Assembly (NCBI GenBank): GCA_002293275.1
Contig: DBCX01000014.1
Span: 1-21,543, forward strand
Length of the DNA: 21,543 bases
Reading direction: 5' to 3'
DNA from: Cyanobacteria bacterium UBA947
Lineage (GTDB): Bacteria > Cyanobacteriota > Vampirovibrionia > Gastranaerophilales > Gastranaerophilaceae
In this document: one piece after another, positions 1-7,373 of the stretch
Numbering within the stretch: the first letter of the stretch is position 1
Layout: the number at the start of each line of letters is the position of its first letter
Program-made: the position numbers and the translations under genes
The notes under the pieces: generated by a model
Seen by the model: only the letters and a program-made list of their open reading frames with translations
Database searches by the model: none
Told to the model about the DNA's origin: nothing

Positions 1-330
1 AGGTTCAACGGCCGGCTCCAAAACAGGTTCTTCAACGGGTTCTAAATCCGGTTCTTCAACAGGCTCCTGATTTACCGGTACGAAAGCCAAAGACTCATTC
101 ACTGCGGCCGCGCCGCATCTTCGGCAAACAGTGCTTTGGGCAAGATTGACCCCGCCGCAGCTGGGGCAGCGTTTCAGCAGCTGCGCGCCGCAGCCCGCGC
201 AATTAAAATCGGTTATTGCATTGATTGTTTTACAATTTTTGCAGCGCGATGCCGCGCGCGTCTTGCAATGCGGACAGCGCAAAGAATCGTCAATTTTATC
301 TATATTTTCCTTACACCTCGGGCATTTCAT
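1..330 (-). CDS. Triple zinc-ribbon protein with Glu/Pro-rich tail, 3' end outside window
   Basis: The minus frame is open from an ATG at 330 to the window edge (110 codons, C-terminus missing). Six CxxC pairs form three successive zinc ribbons: C3/C6 with C19/C22, C30/C33 with C44/C47, and C55/C58 with C69/C72. After about residue 75 the protein becomes an acidic Glu/Pro repeat (EPVEEP, LEPVEEP), the same low-complexity style as the large membrane protein two genes upstream. The start lies inside the end of the sigma-like gene (20-base overlap), so the two are probably translationally coupled. Zinc ribbons of this kind bind nucleic acids or proteins; the exact role is unknown. By analogy with its neighbour, a membrane segment may follow beyond the window, but that is a guess. 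Not recognised as a named gene. Confidence 0.8.
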   Translation of the reverse strand, partial: MKCPRCKENIDKIDDSLRCPHCKTRAASRCKNCKTINAITDFNCAGCGAQLLKRCPSCGGVNLAQSTVCRRCGAAAVNESLAFVPVNQEPVEEPDLEPVEEPVLEPAVEP

Positions 331-901
331 TTCTATTAAACGCCAGCTTGACGCCCTCCATTAGCTTCATAAGCCGTTTTGAAACCTCCAATTGCGAGAT
401 TCCGAGCGCACCGGCCATTGATTTTTGGCCCATGTGTCTTGTGTAGCGCATATCAAACAATTCAAGATACTGCTTATCCGGTGATTGCGCGGCTATCTCC
501 TGCACGGTTGAATAAATCTTGTCCAAAATCTCCTTGCGGACAACCAAATCCTCGGGAATATTTTTCACTTCAATATCTTTATAAAACGTCGCGGGCGGCG
601 GTGCGGCCGGCGTTTTAACCGCTTTAATTTCTTCAATACTTGTCTCCCCCGAGGCGATATATTTACCTTTGCTGCGGCGGATTCTGCCGGAGTTTCTCAA
701 CACGGTTATAATGGAGGTGGTGACAATCTTGCGCAGGTAGGTTTCAAGCGCGGCCTCAGAATCCAGTGAACTGATTATCGCAAACGAGCGCCTGCAGGTT
801 TCGTTAAAAAAATCCTCGTACAAATCCTCGTTACCGGCGTATTTTCGGTTGGTTTTTACGAGGCGCTCTATCAAATCTAACTTATTTTGGGTTAATTCCA
901 T
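311..901 (-). CDS. RNA polymerase sigma-70-like (ECF-type) protein
   Basis: A protein of 196 residues. Residues about 25-75 look like sigma region 2: an acidic YEDFFNET segment, then a helix with ALETYLRKIV and basic NSGRIRRSKGK. Residues about 145-185 look like a region 4 helix-turn-helix (QYLELFDMRYTRHMGQKSMAGALGIS). The linker is Pro/Ala-rich. It would direct RNA polymerase to particular promoters; the targets are unknown. A GTG at 904 lies in frame directly before the ATG at 901, and either could be the start. Neither has a Shine-Dalgarno sequence, but a -10 box lies 6 bases before the GTG, suggesting a leaderless mRNA. The gene follows the large membrane protein by about 20 bases and overlaps the zinc-ribbon gene. 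In cyanobacteria, sigma-factor genes are, from memory, often next to DUF1822 genes, which fits this context. A degenerate or non-sigma HTH regulator is the alternative. Confidence 0.7.
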   Translation of the reverse strand: MELTQNKLDLIERLVKTNRKYAGNEDLYEDFFNETCRRSFAIISSLDSEAALETYLRKIVTTSIITVLRNSGRIRRSKGKYIASGETSIEEIKAVKTPAAPPPATFYKDIEVKNIPEDLVVRKEILDKIYSTVQEIAAQSPDKQYLELFDMRYTRHMGQKSMAGALGISQLEVSKRLMKLMEGVKLAFNRNEMPEV

Positions 902-910
902 CACAAGGGT

Positions 911-939
911 ATTATAGCATATTTATAAAGTTATGTTAA
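911..939 (-). promoter_or_regulatory. Promoter of the sigma-like gene
   Basis: On the minus strand TTAACA (934-939) and TATAAT (911-916) are 17 bases apart, and TG-C precedes the TATAAT (extended -10). The expected transcription start falls on or next to the GTG at 904. The -35 box is inside the last codons of the upstream gene, so the sigma-like gene can be transcribed independently of it. Confidence 0.6.
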
Positions 940-3472
940 TACTCACCCTTGCACCAAGGCCTTTAATCTCGTCGGCCGGTGGTTTTGCCGCGTCAAGTAT
1001 GGCTTTAACAGATTGTAACACAATTTCATCAATCTGAGTCGAGCCTGTGCCTTTGGCCATCTTAACCTCTTTGATAGCGCCTGTTCTGTCGATGCCTATC
1101 TCAACGCGGATTTGCTTGTTGTAAGCATATTCGGTCGCGAGCAGCAAATCGTTTGAAAGCGATATCTTAACGGTTTTGCCGACAGACGACAGGTAATCCT
1201 TGAATGCACTGCTGTACGAGAGGTATTCGGGGACTTCCCAGACAACTTTACGCACAAACAGAGGGCTTCCGCCGGCAGGCGGCGCGGACGGCTGTGCCGG
1301 ATCAAGCGGTTCAAGCTGCGGCGGGGCGGAAGGTACAGGCTGCTGCTCCACGGCAGACCCTGACGGCACGTGAGCTGCCGGCGGCACCGGATTTTCAGGC
1401 GGTATGTTCACCTCCTGATGAGTTTCGGGTTCAATCTGTGTTGTACTTTGGAGCCTGACTGCAAAGTACACGGCCGTTGCGGTCGCAATCGCGGCAACAA
1501 GCACCGCGGCAACAAGTCGTTTTTTGCCAACCTGACGCTTTGGCGCAACTGACGCACCGGCGGCCGCGCCGCTCTGGGCGATCTCTTTGATATCTTGCAC
1601 AATTTCTTTAATATCTTGAACTATTTGCTGCTGCGGCTCGGGCTTAGCGGATTCTTCTTCGTCAGAATCCTCTTCCTCTTGCCGTAGCTGCGCTTCCGGC
1701 AGGCTGTCTATCAATTCAAGCAGCTCCGAATTGTTAAGCTCCTGGAACAAATCCTGAACAATCCCCGCCTGTTCGGTTGTGACAGGTGCGGCGGCGGGTT
1801 CTGCGGCCGGTTCTTCCGGCGGCTCGTCCATCACGGATTGAACGTTTTCCAACGCCTGCAACGATTCGCTGGCCGGCGCGGTGATGGATTCTTGCACCAA
1901 ATCCGGTTCTTGCTCTTGCTCCACCGGCGGCTCCGGCGCGGGTTCTTCCAAAACAGGTTCAACAATTTCTTCAACGGCAGGCTCTGCAAGCGATTCTAGA
2001 GGTTCAAACAATTCAAGCGGCTCCAAAGCGGGCTCCTCGTCAACTACCGGTTCTAAAACAGGTTCCGCGGCAGGCTCGGGTTCAATCGGCTCCAACAGCG
2101 GTTCTTCTGCCAATTGATCAAGCGGTTCTGCTATTATCTCCTCATTTACCCCTGCCTCCTCAATTATTTCAATCGGCGGCAAAAGCTCTGCGGCCGGTTC
2201 CAAATCAATCTCAACAGGTTCCAACTCAACTTCAATTGGCTCTAAAACCGCCTCTGTCAACGGTTCAATCAAATCTTCTTCAATAATTTCCGGCTCGTCA
2301 GCCAAAGGCTCGTTTACCGGTGCGATTGGTTCTTCGTCAATTGCATCTTCAATCCCGACTATCTCGCCTGCAAGGTCGGATATTTCGTCATCTTTTACGA
2401 CAAAATCGTCAAGATTGTCCGGTGCTTCCTCAATAATTTCGGGCTCTGCCGGCGGCTCTGCAAAGTCCGGCACTGCGGCCTCTTCGTTTAGCCCTTGTTC
2501 AATAATTTCAAGCTCTGCGAGCGATTCTATAAAATCCGCCTCCGTTGGTTCCGGCGCGTCAAAGTCAGGTACAACAAGCGATTCCAGCACATCAAACACC
2601 TCAGCTCCCGATATAACCGGCTCAATTGCGGGCTCTGCGAGGGCCTCAACGACCGGTTCCAAAACAGACTCAACGGCGGCAATTGGTTCTGCGGCAACAG
2701 GTTCAATTTCCACCGCGATTGGCTCAATTTCAGGCGCAACGACCGCTTCCATAACCGCCTCGGCCGCGGGTTCCAGCCCTGCAAGCCCGAACGGCGGGTT
2801 TGCGTCAACCGTTTTGACCGAAAGCATCTCAAAGTTCTCAAATTCAATGAATTTATCACGCAGCAGCGCACTTTTGGCCAGCTGCTTGAGCAAAAGTTTT
2901 TTGTCCGCGGGCTCAATTTCGTTATCAATCATTGAAACCATTGATGTTTGGGCATAATCCAGCTCGTCATCTGTGATATAGACCGCCGTGTTGCCCGTAA
3001 ACCCTTTCACAAACGCGATAAAATTATCCGGGGAGGTGAGCAATTCTTTATTTACAAAATAGTAGTTCTCGTCACAGTTTTCATCATCTATGACACGCGG
3101 GGTAAAAAAGCCCAGAAATTCAACATCTTTGGCATACTGGTTCATCTTGAAAACGACATAGATATCAGGTGTCAGATTGTATTCAAAATGAGATTTCGGG
3201 ACAAAAATGTTGTCCTCATCAAACGTGACACGAACATCAATATGGATATTTTCCAGCATAACATCGGCGATGTCAAACTCGTTCAAAATCTTGCGCACCG
3301 AGTGGATATTGCGCGCAGCCACTATCTTGATGCCGTTTTGACGCAGATATTTTTGCAAAACCTCCGCGCCGAGCGCGTTGATATAAGCCCTGTTCTTCAC
3401 ATCAGGTTCGCACCCTGATACTACAAATCCCGCCTCCAACTTATCATTTTCTATTATGTCTATTGTGGTCAT
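923..3472 (-). CDS. Large membrane protein: DUF1822-like N-domain, Glu/Pro-rich region, TM helix, TonB-like C-domain
   Basis: A protein of 849 residues from the ATG at 3472. Residues 1-220 form a folded domain with a cyanobacterial DUF1822 flavour (tentative). Residues about 225-610 are a very acidic Glu/Pro/Ala/Leu repeat (EPV, EPLE, PAEPE motifs). A basic patch (KRQVGKKR) precedes one transmembrane helix at about 650-672 (LVAAVLVAAIATATAVYFAV). A Pro-rich linker follows, then residues about 737-849 resemble the TonB C-terminal fold (VEIGIDRTGAIKEVKMAKGTG, then an AILDAAKPP segment). The positive-inside rule puts the acidic region in the cytoplasm and the TonB-like domain outside, the reverse of TonB, whose Pro-rich part is periplasmic. 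An in-frame TTG at 3499 would add nine residues; I prefer 3472 because a -10 box lies 8 bases before it. The sigma-like gene follows directly, so membrane control of that regulator is possible but unproven. Confidence 0.75.
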   Translation of the reverse strand: MTTIDIIENDKLEAGFVVSGCEPDVKNRAYINALGAEVLQKYLRQNGIKIVAARNIHSVRKILNEFDIADVMLENIHIDVRVTFDEDNIFVPKSHFEYNLTPDIYVVFKMNQYAKDVEFLGFFTPRVIDDENCDENYYFVNKELLTSPDNFIAFVKGFTGNTAVYITDDELDYAQTSMVSMIDNEIEPADKKLLLKQLAKSALLRDKFIEFENFEMLSVKTVDANPPFGLAGLEPAAEAVMEAVVAPEIEPIAVEIEPVAAEPIAAVESVLEPVVEALAEPAIEPVISGAEVFDVLESLVVPDFDAPEPTEADFIESLAELEIIEQGLNEEAAVPDFAEPPAEPEIIEEAPDNLDDFVVKDDEISDLAGEIVGIEDAIDEEPIAPVNEPLADEPEIIEEDLIEPLTEAVLEPIEVELEPVEIDLEPAAELLPPIEIIEEAGVNEEIIAEPLDQLAEEPLLEPIEPEPAAEPVLEPVVDEEPALEPLELFEPLESLAEPAVEEIVEPVLEEPAPEPPVEQEQEPDLVQESITAPASESLQALENVQSVMDEPPEEPAAEPAAAPVTTEQAGIVQDLFQELNNSELLELIDSLPEAQLRQEEEDSDEEESAKPEPQQQIVQDIKEIVQDIKEIAQSGAAAGASVAPKRQVGKKRLVAAVLVAAIATATAVYFAVRLQSTTQIEPETHQEVNIPPENPVPPAAHVPSGSAVEQQPVPSAPPQLEPLDPAQPSAPPAGGSPLFVRKVVWEVPEYLSYSSAFKDYLSSVGKTVKISLSNDLLLATEYAYNKQIRVEIGIDRTGAIKEVKMAKGTGSTQIDEIVLQSVKAILDAAKPPADEIKGLGARVSINITL

Positions 3473-3480
3473 ATACTTTA

Positions 3481-3510
3481 AAGATAACACATCGGGCAAG
3501 GATATTCCAA
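3481..3510 (-). promoter_or_regulatory. Possible promoter of the large membrane protein gene
   Basis: On the minus strand TTGGAA (3505-3510) and TATCTT (3481-3486) are 18 bases apart, with TG-T before the -10 box. The ATG at 3472 is 8 bases further on. This placement favours 3472 over the TTG at 3499 as the start, and suggests a leaderless message. Confidence 0.4.
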
Positions 3511-3548
3511 ATTCTTAACAAATTATTAGTAAAGTTTTGTAACAAATA

Positions 3549-3577
3549 TTGAAAAAAAGAAACTTTTGGGGCAAAAT
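3549..3577 (+). promoter_or_regulatory. Possible promoter of the 124-residue membrane protein gene
   Basis: TTGAAA (3549-3554) and CAAAAT (3572-3577) are 17 bases apart in the 160-base gap between two divergent genes. The gene it would serve has a leader of about 50 bases and a strong AAGGAGGT ribosome binding site just before its ATG. Confidence 0.35.
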
Positions 3578-3632
3578 TAATTATCAGCGTTTTTCATATC
3601 CATGACAGGTGTGAATAAAAAAGGAGGTCAAA

Positions 3633-4007
3633 ATGGTAGTATCAGCTATAAATTTCGGAAATGACTTTGCGCGTCCGGGCAAATTTGACGGCGGCGGCAA
3701 AGCGAAAAAGAAAATGCCAACAGCGGCAAAAGTGGCGCTAATTACAACAGGTGCAACGGCCGGAGTGGCAACATTCCTTGGGATTGCTTCGTATAAAGGC
3801 TGGCTAAAAGCCGCGCCTGCAATCATCCAAAAAGCGGGCGACCAAATCGCGACGTTCGGCAAATTCGTCGGCAAAAAAGCGGTTGAAGCGGCTAATTTTG
3901 TTGCAGAAAAAGCAAAGGCAGTATTTGAAGCGGTTCAAGGCAAATTCAAAAAACCAGTGGAAGAAGCGGTTGACACAATGACCGAAAATCTTGAAGATCT
4001 GGTTTAA
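3633..4007 (+). CDS. Small single-helix membrane protein, function unknown
   Basis: A protein of 124 residues with a near-perfect Shine-Dalgarno (AAGGAGGT) before the ATG. The N-terminal 27 residues are basic and Gly-rich (GGGKAKKK). Residues about 31-54 form one hydrophobic, Gly/Ala/Thr-rich helix (VALITTGATAGVATFLGIA). The rest is a long amphipathic, Lys/Ala/Glu-rich helical tail (KAVEAANFVAEKAKAVFEA). No family is recognised. The plan of basic N-terminus, Gly/Ala/Thr helix and charged tail recurs in the 18600-19400 gene, so both may belong to a lineage-specific class of abundant envelope proteins. Its stop codon directly abuts the stop of hemW on the other strand, and its terminator lies within hemW. 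Confidence 0.75.
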   Translation: MVVSAINFGNDFARPGKFDGGGKAKKKMPTAAKVALITTGATAGVATFLGIASYKGWLKAAPAIIQKAGDQIATFGKFVGKKAVEAANFVAEKAKAVFEAVQGKFKKPVEEAVDTMTENLEDLV

Positions 4008-5048
4008 TCAATCAATAAACTCAGACAAAACGGCATTGCTCACGAGCATGCCGTTTTTTGTGAGCGCGTAGCCGTGCGGAGTATTGACAAAGTATTGTGA
4101 ATATTTTGTTAGCACGCCGGCATATTTATCGTTGAAATCCATACCGAATTTTTTGTTAATATCTGCGACATCAATACCGGCGGTTTTGCGAAACCCGAGG
4201 AAAATCTCTTCTTCCAGCTGCATTTGCGGCGTGATCACTGTTTCTGTTTCGCGCGCGAGCGGGTTTTTGAGATATTCTTGCACATCAGTTGTGTTAGAAT
4301 ACCGCACGCCATTTTCGTACCCGTGAGCTGCTGCGCCAAACCCGTAATACTGCCCGTTGTTCCAGTAGTTCAGATTGTGCCGACCTTGAAAACCGTCGCG
4401 CGAAAAGTTACTTATCTCATAATGCTCAAAATCTTTTAGCGTGTCAATCGCCGCAAGCCACATGTCAGCTTGCATCTCATCGCTCGGTACATCCGGAGGG
4501 TTGTCGTAAAACGCGCAGCCGGGTTCAATTTTCAGCCCGTAGAGCGAGATATGGTTCACGCCAAGATCAACCGCGCGCCGCAAATCCGACACAAACCCTT
4601 CCAGCGTCTGCGCAGGCAGCCCGTAGATAAAATCCGCGCTGACGTTTTCGTAGGATTGAAGCGCCCGCGCCGCGTCCGCCGCGCTGTGCGTGCGCCCAAT
4701 CAGCTGCAGGATTTTGTCGTCAAACGTCTGCACCCCGACACTGACCCTGTTGACTTCAAGCGGTAGTCCCGGTCCATTTCCCCCCGGGTTGACCTCAATT
4801 GTCACTTCGGCGTCCTTGGCCAGATTAAACATATCAACCACCGGCTGCAAATCAAGCAGTGACGGGGTTCCGCCGCCAAAATACAGCGTATCAAGAGTTT
4901 CACCTTTGTATCGCGCCGCAATCTCTTTTTTCAGCGCATTTATATACGGCTCGTACGCGGCAGCCCCGCCGTTTACTCCTGACGTGAACGAGCAGTAATG
5001 GCACTTTGATTTGCAAAACGGGATATGAACGTAAGCTGATTTTGGCAT
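4008..5048 (-). CDS. hemW: HemW-like radical SAM protein (coproporphyrinogen III oxidase family)
   Basis: A protein of 346 residues. The N-terminus carries the HemN/HemW signature YVHIPFCKSKCHYC, with the radical SAM cysteines at C12, C16 and C19, followed by YFGGGTPSLL (SAM-binding GGGTPS). Further matches to the family are ADFIYGLPAQT, the SLYGLKIEPG segment, and the HNLNYWNNGQYYGFGAAAHGY segment. The length is a little short for HemW (about 375), and the HemN-specific N-terminal extension is absent, so a heme chaperone role is more likely than decarboxylation of coproporphyrinogen. It would act in the cytoplasm with a 4Fe-4S cluster. The ATG at 5048 has no Shine-Dalgarno but a TAAAAT box 6 bases upstream. 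The gene is monocistronic and convergent with the gene at 3633-4007. Confidence 0.85.
   Translation of the reverse strand: MPKSAYVHIPFCKSKCHYCSFTSGVNGGAAAYEPYINALKKEIAARYKGETLDTLYFGGGTPSLLDLQPVVDMFNLAKDAEVTIEVNPGGNGPGLPLEVNRVSVGVQTFDDKILQLIGRTHSAADAARALQSYENVSADFIYGLPAQTLEGFVSDLRRAVDLGVNHISLYGLKIEPGCAFYDNPPDVPSDEMQADMWLAAIDTLKDFEHYEISNFSRDGFQGRHNLNYWNNGQYYGFGAAAHGYENGVRYSNTTDVQEYLKNPLARETETVITPQMQLEEEIFLGFRKTAGIDVADINKKFGMDFNDKYAGVLTKYSQYFVNTPHGYALTKNGMLVSNAVLSEFID
4027..4059 (+). terminator. Rho-independent terminator for the 3633-4007 gene, embedded in hemW coding sequence
   Basis: Bases 4027-4041 and 4044-4057 are inverted repeats (AAAACGGCA...GCTC paired with GAGCATGCCGTTTT, one bulged T, 2-base loop) followed by a TTTTTT run at 4054-4059. 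It starts 20 bases after the stop codon of the plus-strand gene and overlaps codons near the C-terminus of hemW on the other strand. Confidence 0.8.
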
Positions 5049-5054
5049 ACTTTA

Positions 5055-5082
5055 ATTTTATAACAAAGAGATCCCGAAACAA
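5055..5082 (-). promoter_or_regulatory. Possible hemW promoter overlapping a palindrome
   Basis: On the minus strand TTGTTT (5077-5082) and TAAAAT (5055-5060) are 16 bases apart, and the hemW ATG follows the -10 box by 6 bases. The -35 box lies in the loop side of the ATCCCGAA palindrome, so the repeat may supply part of the promoter. Confidence 0.4.
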
Positions 5083-5091
5083 GTTCGGGAT
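5071..5091. repeat. Palindromic repeat, copy A
   Basis: ATCCCGAA (5071-5078) and TTCGGGAT (5084-5091) form a perfect 8-base inverted repeat around ACAAG. Related palindromes are at 11747-11767 and 14104-14126. The minus strand of this stretch would read VIPNLFRDL, a peptide signature I know from widespread palindromic repeats in other bacteria. There is no T-run, so it is probably a dispersed repeat, not a terminator. Confidence 0.7.
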
Positions 5092-5145
5092 AACAAAAAA
5101 TATCATCCGTTTGAATGAGACGCGCATGCCAAATATACTATATTA

Positions 5146-5168
5146 TATAATCAGGAAGGGATAGAGGG
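5146..5168 (+). promoter_or_regulatory. Promoter -10 box and ribosome binding sites of the flagellar operon
   Basis: TATAAT at 5146-5151 in an AT-rich stretch is followed by AGGAAGGG (5153-5160) and AGAGGG (5163-5168), with the ATG at 5171. AGGAAGGG has normal spacing and probably acts as the Shine-Dalgarno. No convincing -35 box was found. Confidence 0.45.
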
Positions 5169-5170
5169 AT

Positions 5171-6286
5171 ATGGCGACCCAAACGGCAAACTTAATAGAC
5201 GCAAGCTATCTGAACACTCAATACGAGTGGTATCAAAAGACTTTTCCGCCGGTTATCCAGAACTCCTGCGATGAGTTTTTCACGGGCGGTTTGCTGTTCA
5301 CACTCATCGGGATTAGCAAAAACGTGATGCCCGAGTTTGGCACCAAAGAATCCTACTTTGTAACAAAAATCCGTATTGACAAGCAGCACGACCTGTTTTT
5401 CAGAAGCTCGGAGGGCGCGCTCGCAATCGTTTTGGAAAAGGTTTTGGGCAAGGCGCAAAAAAAATTCAACATAAACAAGATGACCGATCTGGAGGCAAAA
5501 ATTGTCACCGCGTTCAACGATTATCTTTACGGTGCGGTGTCTGACCTTATTGACAAACCCGGCGTGCAGCTTAAACGCACCAACTTTGACGTAATCCACC
5601 TGACCTTGATTGTGCGCGACCCGGAAACCCAAAAAGGCGCAAAGTTTATGGTAACCTTGCCCGAGGTGCTTTTGCACCCTGAGGCGACCTCATCATCAGG
5701 TGAAAAATTCCAGCGCGAGAGCTTTTTGCGCAGCACAATCGCCGCTGATATTAAAATCGGCAAAACGAAAATCCCGGTGTTTGACCTGAAAAATATTGAG
5801 CCCGAGGATGTTGTGGTTTTAGACAAGTCGCACACAAGCAAAATGACGCTCCAGCTGGGCGATTATATAAAAGAATTCAATGTAACACCAAACATGGCGA
5901 TATCAATCCCCATGGACATAGACACAGGAGGCTATATGGCAGAAACAAACCTTTGGGACAGTCTGGAAGTAGAGATGAGCGCCCAATTTGACAAAACACT
6001 AATCACACTGGGCAATCTAAAATCAATTGAAGAAAACGCCGTGGTAGATGTTGCGTCGGTTTACGACAACAACGTGACATTGAGCGTTGAGGGAAAACCA
6101 GTTGCGTACGGCGAGCTTGTCATCGTGAACGACAAGTACGGCGTGAAGATTAAAGAGGTCCTTGCCGTCAAACCGGGGGGAAATGAAGGGGGCGCTGCTG
6201 CACCGGATTCTTCAGTTGACGCAGGCGGCGCAGGCGCTGAAGAAAGCTTTGATATGGACGACTTTGACTTGGGAGATGATATATGA
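5171..6286 (+). CDS. FliM/FliN-family flagellar motor switch protein with two SpoA-type domains
   Basis: A protein of 371 residues. Residues 1-185 are a FliM/CheC-like middle region (SCDEFFTGGLLFTLIG, LVLEKVLGKA-type helices). Residues about 188-255 look like a first SpoA (surface presentation of antigens) domain (IAADIKIGKTKIPVFDLKNI). Residues about 260-335 are a second, FliN-like SpoA domain (DNNVTLSVEGKPVAYGELVI). The tail is Gly/Ala-rich and ends in an acidic DMDDFDLGDD stretch. It would form part of the C-ring that sets rotation direction and docks export substrates. The usual FliM N-terminal CheY-binding motif (EIDALL type) is not visible. It overlaps fliO by 4 bases (ATGA) and heads a fliO-P-Q-R operon, which supports a flagellar role. 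A type III secretion SctQ-like protein is the alternative. Confidence 0.75.
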   Translation: MATQTANLIDASYLNTQYEWYQKTFPPVIQNSCDEFFTGGLLFTLIGISKNVMPEFGTKESYFVTKIRIDKQHDLFFRSSEGALAIVLEKVLGKAQKKFNINKMTDLEAKIVTAFNDYLYGAVSDLIDKPGVQLKRTNFDVIHLTLIVRDPETQKGAKFMVTLPEVLLHPEATSSSGEKFQRESFLRSTIAADIKIGKTKIPVFDLKNIEPEDVVVLDKSHTSKMTLQLGDYIKEFNVTPNMAISIPMDIDTGGYMAETNLWDSLEVEMSAQFDKTLITLGNLKSIEENAVVDVASVYDNNVTLSVEGKPVAYGELVIVNDKYGVKIKEVLAVKPGGNEGGAAAPDSSVDAGGAGAEESFDMDDFDLGDDI

Positions 6287-6726
6287 GCACGTACCTGTTG
6301 AATTTTATTGTCTACACAGCAGCAATGGTCGGCGTAATCTGCCTTGCGGTTGTTGTGTATAAAAAAAGTACAACCGGGTTTCGCGCATCAAAGAGCAAAT
6401 TCATCAGCGTGGAAGAAAGGCTGAATATCTCCCCTCGCAAGACGCTCTATGTCATAAGAGCGGGCAACGAACAGTTTTTAATCGCGGGTGATGCGGACAA
6501 AACCACGTTGATTTCACAGCTCGGCGGGGGTAAATACACGGAGCCGGGCAATTACACAGAGCCGACCGAATACACCAAACAAAGACAAATCGCCGCGCGT
6601 CACGTTTCTCGCCGCGAGCCGGTGGAATTGCCGGACATCACACAAGACTTGCCCGATGTTGTTGACCTGCAACAGCTGCGCGACAACCGTACCACAGGAA
6701 TTTTGAAAAGGATAGTGAACATATAA
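6283..6726 (+). CDS. fliO: FliO-like flagellar export assembly protein
   Basis: A protein of 147 residues. One transmembrane helix at about 5-26 (NFIVYTAAMVGVICLAVVVY) is followed by a cytoplasmic FliO-type small beta domain (ERLNISPRKTLYVIRAGNEQ then FLIAGDADKTTLISQLGGG). The C-terminal tail is basic and lacks clear homology. FliO helps the FliP-FliR core assemble and is found in flagella but not in virulence type III systems, so it favours a flagellar role for the operon. The sequence is poorly conserved, and the call relies on the domain pattern plus its place between the switch gene and fliP. It overlaps its neighbours by 4 bases (ATGA) and 1 base (TAATG), indicating tight translational coupling. 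Confidence 0.75.
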   Translation: MSTYLLNFIVYTAAMVGVICLAVVVYKKSTTGFRASKSKFISVEERLNISPRKTLYVIRAGNEQFLIAGDADKTTLISQLGGGKYTEPGNYTEPTEYTKQRQIAARHVSRREPVELPDITQDLPDVVDLQQLRDNRTTGILKRIVNI

Positions 6727-7364
6727 TGGATGTTATGACAGATATAAACCCGGTTTTACAGATGCTCATCGTGATGAGTGCGTTCTCGCTCATTCCGTTT
6801 ATTTTTTGCTGCATGACAAGTTTTTTGCGGTTTGTAATCGTGTTTTCTATGTTGAAGACCGCGCTTGGTACCCAGCAGGTTCCGCCGTCGGTTGTCATAA
6901 TCGGCCTGTCCATCATCCTGACTTTTTACACGATGGGTACAACTTTTACAAAAATGTACGAGCTGGGCTCGGTGCCGTACTCCAAAAACCAGAACATTGT
7001 GCTGACAATTGAGGAAGGCTCAAAACCGTTAAAGGAGTTTATGCTCAAACAAACGCGCCAGAGCGATTTAGCGTTTTTTGTTGAGCTTTCAAGCAAAGAG
7101 GCGCCGCAGGCGCCGGAAGATTTAACCGTCTGGCAAATCGCACCCGCGTTTATCATAAGCGAGTTGAAAACAGCGTTTGAAATCGGGTTCATTATCTTTG
7201 TACCGTTTATCGTGCTGGATTTGGTGGTCGCAAACATCCTGCTGGCGCTGGGGATGTTTATGCTGTCGCCTACCATCATCTCGCTGCCGTTCAAGCTGCT
7301 GATATTCATCGCTGTTGACGGCTGGGCGTTAATCGTGCAGGGACTCGTCACAAGTTATAATTGA
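6726..7364 (+). CDS. fliP: FliP, flagellar type III export gate protein
   Basis: A protein of 212 residues with four hydrophobic segments and the FliP signatures TSFLRFVIVFSMLKTALGTQ and QVPPSVVIIGLSIILTFYTM, the ISELKTAFEIGF motif, and the final LSLPFK-like segment (IISLPFKLLIFIAVDGW). It builds the inner-membrane export gate with FliQ and FliR. There is no N-terminal signal peptide, unlike enterobacterial FliP (about 245 residues), so the length is closer to its SctR counterparts. The start ATG overlaps the fliO stop (TAATG); a second ATG at 6735 is possible. Confidence 0.93.
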   Translation: MDVMTDINPVLQMLIVMSAFSLIPFIFCCMTSFLRFVIVFSMLKTALGTQQVPPSVVIIGLSIILTFYTMGTTFTKMYELGSVPYSKNQNIVLTIEEGSKPLKEFMLKQTRQSDLAFFVELSSKEAPQAPEDLTVWQIAPAFIISELKTAFEIGFIIFVPFIVLDLVVANILLALGMFMLSPTIISLPFKLLIFIAVDGWALIVQGLVTSYN

Positions 7365-7373
7365 GGAAGAAGA

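Noticed and set aside
2415..2957. Ser/Gly/Ala-rich plus-strand frame opposite the large membrane protein gene
   Set aside because: It is the mirror of the Glu/Pro-coding repeat on the other strand; low complexity, no ribosome binding site, no independent coding signal.
5071..5091. Terminator of hemW or of an upstream gene
   Set aside because: No T-run on either side, and it lies upstream of both flanking genes.
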